Shown one piece after another: positions 26,560 to 35,639 of a stretch of 64,000 bases of DNA (within the stretch, counting starts at the first letter, position 1; every line of letters starts with the position of its first letter). This stretch comes from Desulfobacula sp. (lineage in GTDB: Bacteria > Desulfobacterota > Desulfobacteria > Desulfobacterales > Desulfobacteraceae). The notes beneath the pieces were generated by a model. It worked only from the letters and a program-made list of their open reading frames with translations, was not told where the DNA came from and did no database searches. The stretch spans positions 124,001-188,000 of the forward strand of contig JAMPXP010000005.1 of the NCBI GenBank assembly GCA_023701135.1, given 5' to 3'. A program made the position numbers and the translations under genes.

Positions 26560-28193
26560 GGTGATGTCCTCTGGGGTTTCATTACCCTTCGGCAGGCCTG
26601 GGCCACGTCTTCGGGATAGGCGCCGGAGATCCACCGGAGCTGGGCTTCGGAAAAGGTGCCAGGGCTATAGGGCAGTCTCGGGATAAACGAGTAGAGAAGC
26701 CGCTGGTCAGTGTCCCATGAATCCAGCCGTTTCGAAAATTCTATGGTGGTGACAAATTGTGCGCCCAGTGCTTCAAGGGCTTTTACGCCAGTCAAAAGAG
26801 CCTTGTCCAGGGATTCCCGCATGGGGGTGTCGGCTTCAAGAATATTGCCGCAGGCGGTTTTGGGCATGAGCTGAAGTTCCCATTCCGATACCTGGGCCTT
26901 GGGAACAAACAAAAGGGTGTGATCATCTTCGGAAAGAATCAGGGAGGAGGGGCCGTCCGTTTTCCCATCGGTCCTGGTATTGTTTCTCAGGGCCGTCACA
27001 TAGGTTTCAAAAAAGGACTTTCCCGTTGTCTGCCGGTATTGGGTGACGAATTCCCGGATCAGATCTCCTGCGGCAAAGGACGGCATCTCTTCTCCCGTTT
27101 GTGTCCGGACCTGTTTGGGGATCATGGCGTTCTGGTGGTGGATCATCTGGTGGGAGGCATGGAGCCTGTGTCCGGACTGGGCATATCCAAAGCCGAAATT
27201 CCATCCCCAGAGGGTGCTGTCAAAGCTCAGTGAAGGAGACCCCGGCTGTCTGAGCCGGGCCAGGATTTTTTTTCTCAGGATCTCAAGTTCTTCCGTGGTC
27301 AGGGGAGCCCTTGAGCCGGGGCAGGGAATATCCAGCTCCGTCCCGAGCCGGATAAAGGCCCTCTGGTAGTAAAGATGACGCAGGCCCTTTATGTCGTCAT
27401 CGGTCAGATCCCTTGCCCGGTACCGGACGGCATCGTTGGCCATATTGGATGCAAAATGGCCCCAGGGAATATAGGAATTCCGCCTCAGGTATTCAAACAC
27501 ATGGGTGCTTTTGTCGTGGGAAAGATATTCTCCCGTGATCTCATTGGTTCCCTGGACTCCAGGTTTCAGTACCAGGGCATTCTTCCAGGGGTCAGGCAGA
27601 TGGGGATTGTTCACCAGGACTTCAAACACTTCGGGGTCATGGATGTCCGGGCTAAGCCGTCCCGAGGGATGTTTTTTATACCCGATTCCCACAGGGGTTT
27701 GAAGGTCCGGACCAAAGATGACCCGGCAGGATTTCCGGGCCAGGAGGATCAGCTCTTCAGGGTCGGTGGAGGCCTGAGCCAGGGCGATCCGAAGGGGATG
27801 GGGCAAGAGCCTGAGAATTTCAATTTTCTCTTTGAGGTCAAAGGTTCTGTTATCCCGGGCCTGTCGGATATTTTCCAGCAGGGAACAGGGTTCCGGAGCG
27901 GGAATGGCAATGGTTTCAGGGTGGGCCGCCTTTGCATCGGCCCAGGCCGAATTGATATAGGTGGTTCCCCGGAAGGCAAAGGGGTTATGGATTTCATAGA
28001 TCAGGTCGGCTTCTGGCTCATACATGTCTTTGTCCGGGAAATTGGCCTGGTTGTCCACTCCGGTGCCGTCTTCCAATTCTCCAAGGCTCTGCAGGTAATC
28101 CCGTTTTCTCAGGTTCCGGACCCCAAAGGAAGGCCTGTGGACTCCGACCTTAAACCGGCCGTCTTTTCCCACGCAGGATCTCAGTTCCGTCAT
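26556..28193 (-). CDS. GalT/HIT-superfamily-like protein, unknown substrate
   Basis: A 545-residue soluble protein. Residues 330-354 read WGWNFGFGYAQSGHRLHAS then HQMIHHQ, which resembles the His-triad-like active site of galactose-1-phosphate uridylyltransferases. A later VPKAQVSEWELQLMPK stretch matches the second GalT half. The N-terminal 300 residues are unlike classical GalT and contain charged, Pro-rich segments. It might be a nucleotidyl-transferring or nucleotide-hydrolysing enzyme, but the substrate is unknown and this assignment rests on motif resemblance only. Both ends overlap neighbours by ATGA, with the cupin upstream and the 134-residue gene downstream. Confidence 0.6.
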   Translation of the reverse strand: MTELRSCVGKDGRFKVGVHRPSFGVRNLRKRDYLQSLGELEDGTGVDNQANFPDKDMYEPEADLIYEIHNPFAFRGTTYINSAWADAKAAHPETIAIPAPEPCSLLENIRQARDNRTFDLKEKIEILRLLPHPLRIALAQASTDPEELILLARKSCRVIFGPDLQTPVGIGYKKHPSGRLSPDIHDPEVFEVLVNNPHLPDPWKNALVLKPGVQGTNEITGEYLSHDKSTHVFEYLRRNSYIPWGHFASNMANDAVRYRARDLTDDDIKGLRHLYYQRAFIRLGTELDIPCPGSRAPLTTEELEILRKKILARLRQPGSPSLSFDSTLWGWNFGFGYAQSGHRLHASHQMIHHQNAMIPKQVRTQTGEEMPSFAAGDLIREFVTQYRQTTGKSFFETYVTALRNNTRTDGKTDGPSSLILSEDDHTLLFVPKAQVSEWELQLMPKTACGNILEADTPMRESLDKALLTGVKALEALGAQFVTTIEFSKRLDSWDTDQRLLYSFIPRLPYSPGTFSEAQLRWISGAYPEDVAQACRRVMKPQRTSP

Positions 28194-28540
28194 ATTTCCG
28201 GTGCTCCCGATGGAATAAGGCAGACAAAGGTAAGGTCTTTGTCAAAGGTGTTCCTGAACTGATGTTCTACATTGGCGGGAACAAAGACCGCGGATCCCTT
28301 TTCCAGCGGATACCACTGATCCTTGATCCATACTTCTCCCTTGCCCTTGTGGACAAAGACCTCATGTTCCCAGTCATGGGCATGCCGGGGAGTGAATCCG
28401 CCGGGACCCATTTCAAAGACCCGCATGCAGAAATTCTTTGCTCCGTCCTCTTTGCCGATCATCACGCGCCCTGCAACCTGCTTTACGTTTTCATTGTCCA
28501 TGACAATGGGCAGGACGTCTCGATAATTCACTATCTTCAT
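28190..28540 (-). CDS. Small cupin-domain protein
   Basis: A 116-residue single-domain cupin. The first cupin motif is GFTPRHAHDWEHEVFVHKGKG (metal ligands His, His, Glu), and the second is FVPANVEHQFRN. Stand-alone cupins of this type act as isomerases, epimerases, dioxygenases or sugar-binding sensors. Its stop overlaps the start of the GalT-like gene (ATGA), so it may act on the same metabolite. It is preceded by a sigma70-like promoter with a 22-bp dyad. AAAGGAGG lies 8 bases before the ATG. Confidence 0.88.
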   Translation of the reverse strand: MKIVNYRDVLPIVMDNENVKQVAGRVMIGKEDGAKNFCMRVFEMGPGGFTPRHAHDWEHEVFVHKGKGEVWIKDQWYPLEKGSAVFVPANVEHQFRNTFDKDLTFVCLIPSGAPEI

Positions 28541-28573
28541 CTACAGGCCTCCTTTGCAAGGGTTCCCAAATAT

Positions 28574-28622
28574 TTCTTCTCGAGCTCGAACAGAAATATG
28601 CTATTTATTCATGGATTGTCAA
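28574..28622 (-). promoter_or_regulatory. Promoter and 22-bp dyad of the cupin operon
   Basis: On the minus strand TTGACA (28622-28617) is followed after 17 bases by ATATTT (28599-28594); CATATT at 16 bases is an equal option. Immediately downstream, at 28595-28574, lies a dyad with perfect core TCGAGCTCGA flanked symmetrically by TTCT and AGAA with 2-base gaps. A dyad covering the transcription start is a likely repressor operator. Confidence 0.6.
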
Positions 28623-28654
28623 TGGGGGAAGCCGCTCGATCAAAGCTTGCAGAT

Positions 28655-29635
28655 TTATGCTTTTTTTGATGCCAGGGTTTCCAGGGCGTCTTGGGCCGCA
28701 TCGGCCAGATCCCGGTGGTCCAATGAGGCAAGCCTCGCCCTGATCCATTCCCCGGCGGCTTCATCACCGGCAAGCCCCAGGACATAGAGGATGTCCCCCT
28801 TGACCGGGATATCCTTTTCATCAAACCGGTTCATGAGGATGGGGCAGATGCGGGCCGCCAGTTCCGGAGCCGATTCGCAGAGGTCTTCCACAATGACCAT
28901 GGCCCCCAGCCGGACGGACCAGGTGTCGTGAAGCAGCAGGGCGATAAAGCCGTCAAAGATCTGATTTTTTTCGACCATCTGCCGGGTTATCCAGGACGCA
29001 TCCCCTTGTTCGAGGATGGTTTGCAGGGACTTGGCGCTGAGTTGGGCCGGGTCCCGGTGGAGGGCCATGTTGAGGATTTCATGGGCCGTTACCTGGCCGG
29101 TCCACCTGAAGCCGTCATCCAGGATGAGGCAGGGGGCGGACATCACCCCGTCTTTGGCAGCGGTTTCCGGGAACAGGCTGCCGTCTATGATGTGGAGACG
29201 GATTCGGGGGCAGTAAAGGGCCAGAGCTGATACCGTTCTGACCACGGTGGGGCAGAACGGGCATTGAAGGGCGATATACAGGGTCAGTCGGACCGGGATA
29301 TCAATGCCGTCAAGGGTTTTTACGATCTCCCCGGAAAGGGGTGACCCCTGGCCGGACAGACCGGCCAGGGCTTCCAGAAAAGGTCCCAGCTCCTTATCCA
29401 GGGGAAGGGCCGAATAGGTGATATTGTCCTTGAGCCGGAATCCGGGCAGGCCGGTATCGGTTTTTTCCTCTTCAATGACCAGATCCGGAATCAGGGTGGA
29501 CAGCGCACCGGCCATCAAGGCAAAGGGAGGGTCTTCGGCATGGCCCGTGGAAAGCCGTTGAATCCGGGTCTTGATGGGCCTGGTTTGGGTAAAGGTCTTT
29601 ATTTTTGCTTGGGATTCAGGATCAAAAAGCGTCAT
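28655..29635 (-). CDS. Thioredoxin-fold disulfide protein with HEAT-like tail
   Basis: A 326-residue protein. The first 100 residues and the next 100 resemble two thioredoxin/glutaredoxin folds, as in archaeal protein disulfide oxidoreductases and the AhpF N-domain. Only the second has the redox motif: IALQCPFCPTVVRTV. The cis-Pro segment SAPCLILDDGFRWTGQVT follows. The C-terminal 110 residues are HEAT-like helices (WSVRLGAMVIVEDL, DILYVLGLAGDEAAG). It may reduce or sense disulfides. ATG 29633-29635 follows AAGGAGCC, while a longer frame upstream overlaps the GGDEF gene. It starts 19 bases after that gene and is probably cotranscribed. Confidence 0.75.
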   Translation of the reverse strand: MTLFDPESQAKIKTFTQTRPIKTRIQRLSTGHAEDPPFALMAGALSTLIPDLVIEEEKTDTGLPGFRLKDNITYSALPLDKELGPFLEALAGLSGQGSPLSGEIVKTLDGIDIPVRLTLYIALQCPFCPTVVRTVSALALYCPRIRLHIIDGSLFPETAAKDGVMSAPCLILDDGFRWTGQVTAHEILNMALHRDPAQLSAKSLQTILEQGDASWITRQMVEKNQIFDGFIALLLHDTWSVRLGAMVIVEDLCESAPELAARICPILMNRFDEKDIPVKGDILYVLGLAGDEAAGEWIRARLASLDHRDLADAAQDALETLASKKA

Positions 29636-29654
29636 GGTGTGCGAAGGCTCCTTA

Positions 29655-31286
29655 TTAGATAAAGGCCCGGACCTTGTTGCCGCCCTGGTCCATGGCCAGG
29701 GCGAGGGCCTGGAGGGCGTTTTTTGTGAGATCATGAACAGCGGTGCCGGGTTTGTGGTCATAGGAGGCTATCCCGATGCTGACAGTGAGATTCAGTTCTG
29801 TTGTTCCGGCTTCAAAACGGAAACCGGCGATTTTTTCCCGGATTCGTTCAGCCAGCATCCTGGCGCCGTTTAAGGCCGTGTTGGGCAGGACAAGGCCGAA
29901 TTCTTCCCCCCCGTAGCGGCAGACCAGGTCATGGTTCCTGACCATGCTTTGCATCAGGACAGCGCTGGTGGTGAGGATGGCATCACCGGTGTCATAGCCG
30001 TGGGCGATATTAACGGCCTTAAAATGATCAAAGTCCACGAGAAGAACAGACAAGGGGGTATCATACCGTTTTGAGGTGGAAATTTCGGATTCCAGTTCCT
30101 GTTCAAAGCACTGGCGGTTATACAGTTTGGTGAGAAAATCCTTTCTCGAGATTATGATGATCCGGTTCCGGGCGTCTTCCGCCTCCCTGGCGATCCCGGC
30201 TTTTTTAAGAGTGCCGTGAATGATGGAAAAAATGTGTTCAGCCGAGATTTCCTCCTTTGCAAAATAGGCAAAAGCGCCTTTGGCCATGGCTTCCGGACCC
30301 TTATGAAGGCTGTGTTTTTCCAGGGTGAAGATAACGGGGATTTTCGACCGAACCTGGTTTAATTTTAACAGCAGGTCAAAGCCGTTTCCGTCGGGCAGGA
30401 TATCATTGATGAATATCAGGTCGATTCTATTTTCGGAAATCAGTTCCATGGCTTTTTCAAGGGTTTTTGCCTGGGATACCGAACAGGTGATCACCCCCCG
30501 GATAAAATGGCTGAAGATCCTGAAATCCTCGTTGGAATCTTCGATATAGAGGATCTGGTACCCCTGGGCCGGCTGGGGGGCCTGACCCTCGGGCAACGGG
30601 ATATGTTTTGATTTCACCGGGGGGGCGGACAGTTTTTTGGCGATCAGGGCAATCCGGTCAACGGCCGTTTTGATGGAGGCCAGACCGGATTTGACCCTGG
30701 GACCGGCGCTTTTATCCTGGAGCAGTTGGCTCATGCTCCCCTGGAGGAGTCTCAAGGGTTGCTGCAGTTGGTTGGCGGCCGTCACAGACCGTCCGGTCAG
30801 CTCTTTTTTCAGAAATTCTTCCTGAACGGCCAGGTCATATTGGGAGGCGGTCTTTTTATAGATTTTATCCAGTTCATTGAGGCTCTGGTCCACGGCTTTT
30901 TTCTGTTTAAAAAGTTCGTAGAAAATATTGATTTTTGCCCGGACGAATTCACCCTCAAGGGGTTTGGCCATATAGTCGATTTTAAGCGGCGTAAAATCGG
31001 CAAGAAATTGTTTTTTCGGCCCGGTATCGGTAAGGATGAGCAGGGGCGTATTATAGGTCTGGCGGTGGCTCATGAGCATGGCCCCGATTTTATACATGTC
31101 CGTATGGGGATGGGTTTCATCCGCCAGGACCAGGATGAAAAAATGGGTATAAATCAGCTCAAAGGCCTTTTTTTCTGTATCGGCCTCAAGGATGTCAAGG
31201 TCGAAAAATCCCTTGAGAGCATCTGTGAGGGCGGTTTTCGTGTCTGCCCCGGCCAGGAGGAGAAGCTTGTCTTTTGCCGTTTTCAT
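29655..31286 (-). CDS. Diguanylate cyclase with two receiver-like domains
   Basis: A 543-residue signalling protein. An N-terminal receiver-like domain (1-125) lacks clear acidic pocket residues. A coiled region (130-220) is followed by a second receiver domain (about 245-360; ILYIEDSNEDFRIF, LIFINDILPDGNGF) in which the Asp of INDILP is the likely phosphoacceptor. A GGDEF domain forms the last 165 residues, with the active motif YGGEEF near residue 458. It probably makes cyclic di-GMP in response to an unknown histidine kinase. ATG 31284-31286 has AAAGGGG 5 bases upstream; an ATG 15 bases further out is less likely. Confidence 0.88.
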   Translation of the reverse strand: MKTAKDKLLLLAGADTKTALTDALKGFFDLDILEADTEKKAFELIYTHFFILVLADETHPHTDMYKIGAMLMSHRQTYNTPLLILTDTGPKKQFLADFTPLKIDYMAKPLEGEFVRAKINIFYELFKQKKAVDQSLNELDKIYKKTASQYDLAVQEEFLKKELTGRSVTAANQLQQPLRLLQGSMSQLLQDKSAGPRVKSGLASIKTAVDRIALIAKKLSAPPVKSKHIPLPEGQAPQPAQGYQILYIEDSNEDFRIFSHFIRGVITCSVSQAKTLEKAMELISENRIDLIFINDILPDGNGFDLLLKLNQVRSKIPVIFTLEKHSLHKGPEAMAKGAFAYFAKEEISAEHIFSIIHGTLKKAGIAREAEDARNRIIIISRKDFLTKLYNRQCFEQELESEISTSKRYDTPLSVLLVDFDHFKAVNIAHGYDTGDAILTTSAVLMQSMVRNHDLVCRYGGEEFGLVLPNTALNGARMLAERIREKIAGFRFEAGTTELNLTVSIGIASYDHKPGTAVHDLTKNALQALALAMDQGGNKVRAFI

Positions 31287-31388
31287 GTCAACCCCTTTCA
31301 TCTATAGGATTCGGATAGATATCCTTTATCAGAATCCTGCTTTAAAATTAAGAGGAAATCATGTAAATTGTTAAACTTGTCATAAAAG

Positions 31389-34300
31389 ATGAACCCTGAA
31401 CCGGACAAAAACATGAAATTCATTGCCGATCTTCACATCCATTCCCGGTATTCCCGGGCCACCGCCAAGGACCTTGATTTCGAACACCTTTACCATACGG
31501 CCCAGATTAAGGGGATAAGCCTTGTCGGCACCGGGGATTTTACCTATCCGGCCTGGATTGAAGAAATCGAAACCAAGCTTGAGGAAACAGAGCCCGGTCT
31601 CTTTTCCCTGAAAAAAGAGATTGCGGATAAGATCGACAAAACCCTTCCCGGAAATCTAAGGGGCCCGGTCCGGTTCATCCTCCAGACGGAAATCAGCAAT
31701 ATTTATAAGAAAGGGGGAAGGGTCCGGAAAAATCATAACCTGGTCTATTTCCCGGATATCAACAGTGTCAAAAAATTCAATGCCCGGCTGGATGCCATCG
31801 GGAACATCAAATCCGACGGCCGCCCCATCCTGGGCCTGGATGCCCGGGATCTTCTGTCCATCATGCTGGATATCAATGATAATGGTTTTTTTGTACCGGC
31901 CCATATCTGGACCCCCTGGTTTTCCCTTTTCGGATCCAAATCCGGGTTTGATTCCATGGAAGAATGCTTCGGGGATTTGACCTCCCATATCTTTGCCGTT
32001 GAAACCGGGCTGTCTTCGGACCCGCCCATGAACTGGCGCATTCCGGATCTTGACCCTGTCCGGCTCATCTCCAATTCCGATGCCCATTCTCCGGGATACC
32101 TGGGCCGGAACGCCAATGTCTTTGATACGGAATTGGATTATTTCCATATCCGCCGGGCCCTTGAGACAAATGACCCCGCCGCCTTCGGGGGGACCCTGGA
32201 TATGTACCCCCACCAGGGGAAATACCATTATGACGGTCACCGTAAATGCAATATCAGCCTGAACCCAGCGGAATCGATACGCTTGGGCGGCATCTGTCCG
32301 GGCTGCGGGCGGCCGTTGACCCTGGGGGTGCTGAACCGGGTGGAGGAGCTGGCCCTGCGGCCGGAAGGCTATGCGCCGGAAAACCGTCACGGATTTACGA
32401 GCATTATCCCCCTGCCGGATATCCTCTCGGAGATTTTTGATGTGGGGCCCAAAACAAAAAAAGTGACGGAAGCCTACAGGCGGGCCACCGAATTCCTGGG
32501 ACCCGAACTCCGGATCCTGACGGACCGGTCCGTTGAGGAAATAGGAAAGGCGGGTATCCCGTTGCTGGCCGAGGCGGTGAAGCGGATGAGGGAAGGCCAA
32601 ATCCTCATTGAACCCGGCTATGACGGGGAATTCGGCAAGGTCAATATTTTTTCAAAACAGGAAAAAAAAAGCCTTAAAGGCGAAAAAACATTTGCCTTTG
32701 CGCTTTCTAAGGCCCCGTCGGAAACCCGGGCAAGGATTGTCGCAGAAAAAAAACCGGCCTTTGAACGAAAAAGCAAAAAATCCCTGGAACCGGCGCCCAA
32801 GAGCCGGAAGACAGATGTGTTGGAAGGCCTGAACCCTGATCAGCAGCAGGCCGTTGAATCGGATTCCCGGGCCATTATCATCCAGGCCGGTCCCGGCACC
32901 GGCAAAACCCGGACCCTCACCGCGAGAATTGCCCATCTCATATCAGGAAAAAGGGTCGATCCGGGCGCTGTCCTTGCCCTGACCTTTACCAATAAGGCGG
33001 CCAGGGAGCTGGAAAAACGGATTCAAAAATATCAGCCCGGTTCACAGACGCCTGTCACGGCCCTTACCTTTCATGCCTTCTGCCTCAGGCTCCTGAAGGA
33101 ATACCAGGACTTTGACGCCGTCCTGGCCGATGATGACCTGCGGATTTCACTGGTCCGGGAAGCCATGGGCGGAAAGGGCAAAAGGGGCGAGGTCCATGCA
33201 GCAGACCAGTTCATCGGCCTTTGCAAACAGAACCTCCTGGGGCCGGAAGATGATCTTGAAAAGCTGGCGGGTGAAGGCGGGGCAGGGCGTTTGAGAACGA
33301 TTTACAAAGACTATCTTTCCCTTTGCAAAGAACGGAATACGGCGGATTTTGAGGATCTCATTTTTTTGACCATGGGGATGCTGACCACGGATGAGAAGAT
33401 TCTATCATCGGTCCGCAGCCGGTATCTTTATATTTTTATCGATGAATACCAGGATTTGAATTTCGGGCAGTATGAGCTGGTAAAGCTGCTGTCAAAGGAG
33501 AGCCATATCGTGGTCATCGGGGACCCGGATCAATCCATCTACGGGTTCAGGGGGTCGGACAATGTCTATTTCAAGCGGTTTGAATTTGATTTTCCGGGGT
33601 GTGAAAAAATCATCCTGACCCGGAATTACAGATCGGCCCAGGCCATCCTAGATGCCTCCTTCCAGGTCATCTGCAAATCACCGGAAAAGGATGAGAAAAT
33701 CCGGATCTTTTCTGATATCGGGACCACAAAGAAGCTCATCATCAAGGAGACGGCTTCGGAAGAGGCGGAAGCCGCAGCCATCGGGAAAATGATTGAACGT
33801 CTGGTGGGCGGGACGTCTTTTCTTTCCATGGATTCAAGAAAGGCGGAATTTGACAATTCCAAAGAATATTCGTTTTCCGATTTTGCCGTCCTTTTCCGCA
33901 CCCGGAAACAGGGTGAAGCCTTCATTGCCGCCTTTGAAAAGGCGGGGATTCCTTTCCAGGCCGCCGATAAGGGGAATATGCTGAAGGCGGTGGGGATTTC
34001 CCAATGGCTTTCTCTTTGCCGGCGCCTTACCCAAAAAGAGGATTTTCCAGGGAAGACCGCCCTGGAGGATGGATTCGGCTTTGAAGACATCCCGTCCCTG
34101 AAAGAGGAGATCCGGTCCCTTGGCAATGAAGCCGGATTAAGGCTGCTGAGCGAAAAGACGGGCCTCAATGAGATCATGGAAAAAAATGACGGCACACGAC
34201 AGGCCTTTGAAAGGCTTTTGTCCCAATCAAGGCTTCATCCTGATCTGAAAACTTTTCTGGACTCCCTTGCCCTTGACCGGGATGCCGATATCCTGGAATA

Positions 34301-34643
34301 TGATGTGGAAAAGGTCTTTCTTTTGACCCTCCATGCGGCCAAGGGGCTTGAATTCCCGGTGGTGTTCGTGGCAGGATGCGAACAGGGCCTGATCCCCTTT
34401 GCCAGGGACGGAGAGCAAATTGAGAATATGGAAGAGGAACGCCGCCTTTTCTATGTGGCCATGACCCGGGCCATGGATATTCTTTGTTTGACTTATGCAA
34501 AAAAAAGACGCATATATGGCAAAAGCGTTAAGCGGCAACGCTCTTTATTTATTGAGGATATTGAAAAAAGACTGACCCGGCTGGAAAAAAGTGCGGCCCG
34601 GATGCCGGAGCCAAAGAAGCCTGAACAACTGGAATTGTTCTGA
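31389..34643 (+). CDS. Fusion: PHP/endonuclease Q-like domain + UvrD helicase
   Basis: A 1084-residue two-part protein. The N-terminal 430 residues match the PHP-type endonuclease Q family (FIADLHIHSRYSRATA, GTGDFTYP, ISNSDAHSPGYLGRNAN, zinc finger CPGCGRPL). Endonuclease Q nicks DNA at deaminated bases such as uracil and hypoxanthine. A Lys-rich linker leads to a UvrD/Rep superfamily 1 helicase from about 475: QAGPGTGKTRT near residue 500, IFIDEYQDLN, GDPDQSIYGFRG, TLHAAKGLEFPVVF and a final RRLFYVAMTRA motif. The natural reading is a nick-and-unwind repair machine. ATG 31389 and 31413 are both possible starts. The upstream gene is divergent. Confidence 0.88.
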   Translation: MNPEPDKNMKFIADLHIHSRYSRATAKDLDFEHLYHTAQIKGISLVGTGDFTYPAWIEEIETKLEETEPGLFSLKKEIADKIDKTLPGNLRGPVRFILQTEISNIYKKGGRVRKNHNLVYFPDINSVKKFNARLDAIGNIKSDGRPILGLDARDLLSIMLDINDNGFFVPAHIWTPWFSLFGSKSGFDSMEECFGDLTSHIFAVETGLSSDPPMNWRIPDLDPVRLISNSDAHSPGYLGRNANVFDTELDYFHIRRALETNDPAAFGGTLDMYPHQGKYHYDGHRKCNISLNPAESIRLGGICPGCGRPLTLGVLNRVEELALRPEGYAPENRHGFTSIIPLPDILSEIFDVGPKTKKVTEAYRRATEFLGPELRILTDRSVEEIGKAGIPLLAEAVKRMREGQILIEPGYDGEFGKVNIFSKQEKKSLKGEKTFAFALSKAPSETRARIVAEKKPAFERKSKKSLEPAPKSRKTDVLEGLNPDQQQAVESDSRAIIIQAGPGTGKTRTLTARIAHLISGKRVDPGAVLALTFTNKAARELEKRIQKYQPGSQTPVTALTFHAFCLRLLKEYQDFDAVLADDDLRISLVREAMGGKGKRGEVHAADQFIGLCKQNLLGPEDDLEKLAGEGGAGRLRTIYKDYLSLCKERNTADFEDLIFLTMGMLTTDEKILSSVRSRYLYIFIDEYQDLNFGQYELVKLLSKESHIVVIGDPDQSIYGFRGSDNVYFKRFEFDFPGCEKIILTRNYRSAQAILDASFQVICKSPEKDEKIRIFSDIGTTKKLIIKETASEEAEAAAIGKMIERLVGGTSFLSMDSRKAEFDNSKEYSFSDFAVLFRTRKQGEAFIAAFEKAGIPFQAADKGNMLKAVGISQWLSLCRRLTQKEDFPGKTALEDGFGFEDIPSLKEEIRSLGNEAGLRLLSEKTGLNEIMEKNDGTRQAFERLLSQSRLHPDLKTFLDSLALDRDADILEYDVEKVFLLTLHAAKGLEFPVVFVAGCEQGLIPFARDGEQIENMEEERRLFYVAMTRAMDILCLTYAKKRRIYGKSVKRQRSLFIEDIEKRLTRLEKSAARMPEPKKPEQLELF

Positions 34644-34681
34644 AATTTACGAACCCGCGAACATGAGACATCAGGATACAA

Positions 34682-35053
34682 ATGGAACAACGGATTATAA
34701 AAACAATTGAGCTTGAAAACGGTCATGCCCTTGTACTGTCGGATCTGTCCCGTAAAATCAGTGAAGATGCTTATGTTGTGCTGATGAAGGCAAGCATGGA
34801 GATTAAAATTGAAAAAGAGCTGTTTATCAATGATCCCTTGCCGGATTTCAAATTTCAGGATATTCTGAGTGTTCTGGGGGATAAAACGGTATATGAATAC
34901 AAAATGGAACGTAATTTCATTCTGAACCGTGAGAAGGATGCGGTGCTCGCCCATATGGTTGACACCTATATCAAAAACCTGGGGCAATATGTGGGCAAAC
35001 CAGGGTTCCCCGGAAAATTTGTCTTAAAGGAATATAAGAACAGGATAAAATAA
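34682..35053 (+). CDS. Small unknown protein before the lytic transglycosylase
   Basis: A 123-residue, charged, soluble protein that I do not recognise. It begins MEQRIIKTIELENGHAL and carries the segments LFINDPLPDFKFQDILSVLG and HMVDTYIKNLGQYVG. AGGAT lies about 7 bases upstream. No cysteine, signal or membrane helix is present. It sits 38 bases after the PHP-UvrD gene and 7 bases before the transglycosylase gene, so all three may be one transcript. A conserved hypothetical protein is the honest label. Confidence 0.7.
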   Translation: MEQRIIKTIELENGHALVLSDLSRKISEDAYVVLMKASMEIKIEKELFINDPLPDFKFQDILSVLGDKTVYEYKMERNFILNREKDAVLAHMVDTYIKNLGQYVGKPGFPGKFVLKEYKNRIK

Positions 35054-35060
35054 AAAGAAA

Positions 35061-35633
35061 ATGAAACCCTTTTTCCATTTTCTGGTGTTTTTTTTATGCC
35101 TTGCCTTTGTTCAGACTGCCCGGGCAGATATCTATATGTATGTGGATAAAAGCGGGGTGGTTCATTTTACCAATGTCCCCGCATCAGACAAGTACAAATT
35201 GTTTATAAAGGAACTGCCTGCAAGGGTGAAACGGAATTTCAACACCGCGGAATACGATCATATTATCAGGAAAGCGGAAGAGACATATGATGTGGATTTT
35301 TCCCTGATCAAGGCCGTCATCCAGGCTGAATCCAATTTTGATCCGGAAGCGGTGTCCAAAAAAGGGGCAAAGGGACTGATGCAGATCATGCCGGGCAATT
35401 TTCAGTCCCTTGCCGTGCAGGATCCCTTTAACCCGTCACAGAATATCATGGGCGGAGTGAAATATCTCCAGGAACTGCTGAAGCGATACGAGAATAAACT
35501 GCCCCTGGTTCTTGCCGCATACAATGCCGGTCCTGAGGCAGTCGATCAATACCGTGAGATTCCTCCCTTTGAGGAAACCCAAAACTATGTCAGAAAAGTC
35601 TTGAGACTCTATAAGCAGTTTAAGGATTCCTGA
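35061..35633 (+). CDS. Periplasmic lytic transglycosylase (SLT) with DUF4124-like N-domain
   Basis: A 190-residue exported protein. Residues 1-22 are a signal peptide ending TARA. Next is a short DUF4124-like segment (IYMYVDKSGVVHFTNVP). The SLT domain covers about 65-185: catalytic Glu 90 in IQAESNFDPEA, then KGAKGLMQIMP and AAYNAGPEAV. It cleaves peptidoglycan glycan strands to give 1,6-anhydro ends. It ends 6 bases before the convergent galU stop. Its gene neighbours suggest no special target. Confidence 0.9.
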   Translation: MKPFFHFLVFFLCLAFVQTARADIYMYVDKSGVVHFTNVPASDKYKLFIKELPARVKRNFNTAEYDHIIRKAEETYDVDFSLIKAVIQAESNFDPEAVSKKGAKGLMQIMPGNFQSLAVQDPFNPSQNIMGGVKYLQELLKRYENKLPLVLAAYNAGPEAVDQYREIPPFEETQNYVRKVLRLYKQFKDS

Positions 35634-35639
35634 TAAGGC

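Noticed and set aside
26757-28262. Plus-strand open frames opposite the GalT-like gene
   Set aside because: No motifs, Gly/Phe/Val-rich shadow translation, and the minus-strand genes show clear coupling overlaps.
31656-32600. Minus-strand 314-residue frame opposite the PHP domain
   Set aside because: It is the reverse reading of a conserved nuclease domain and has no family features.
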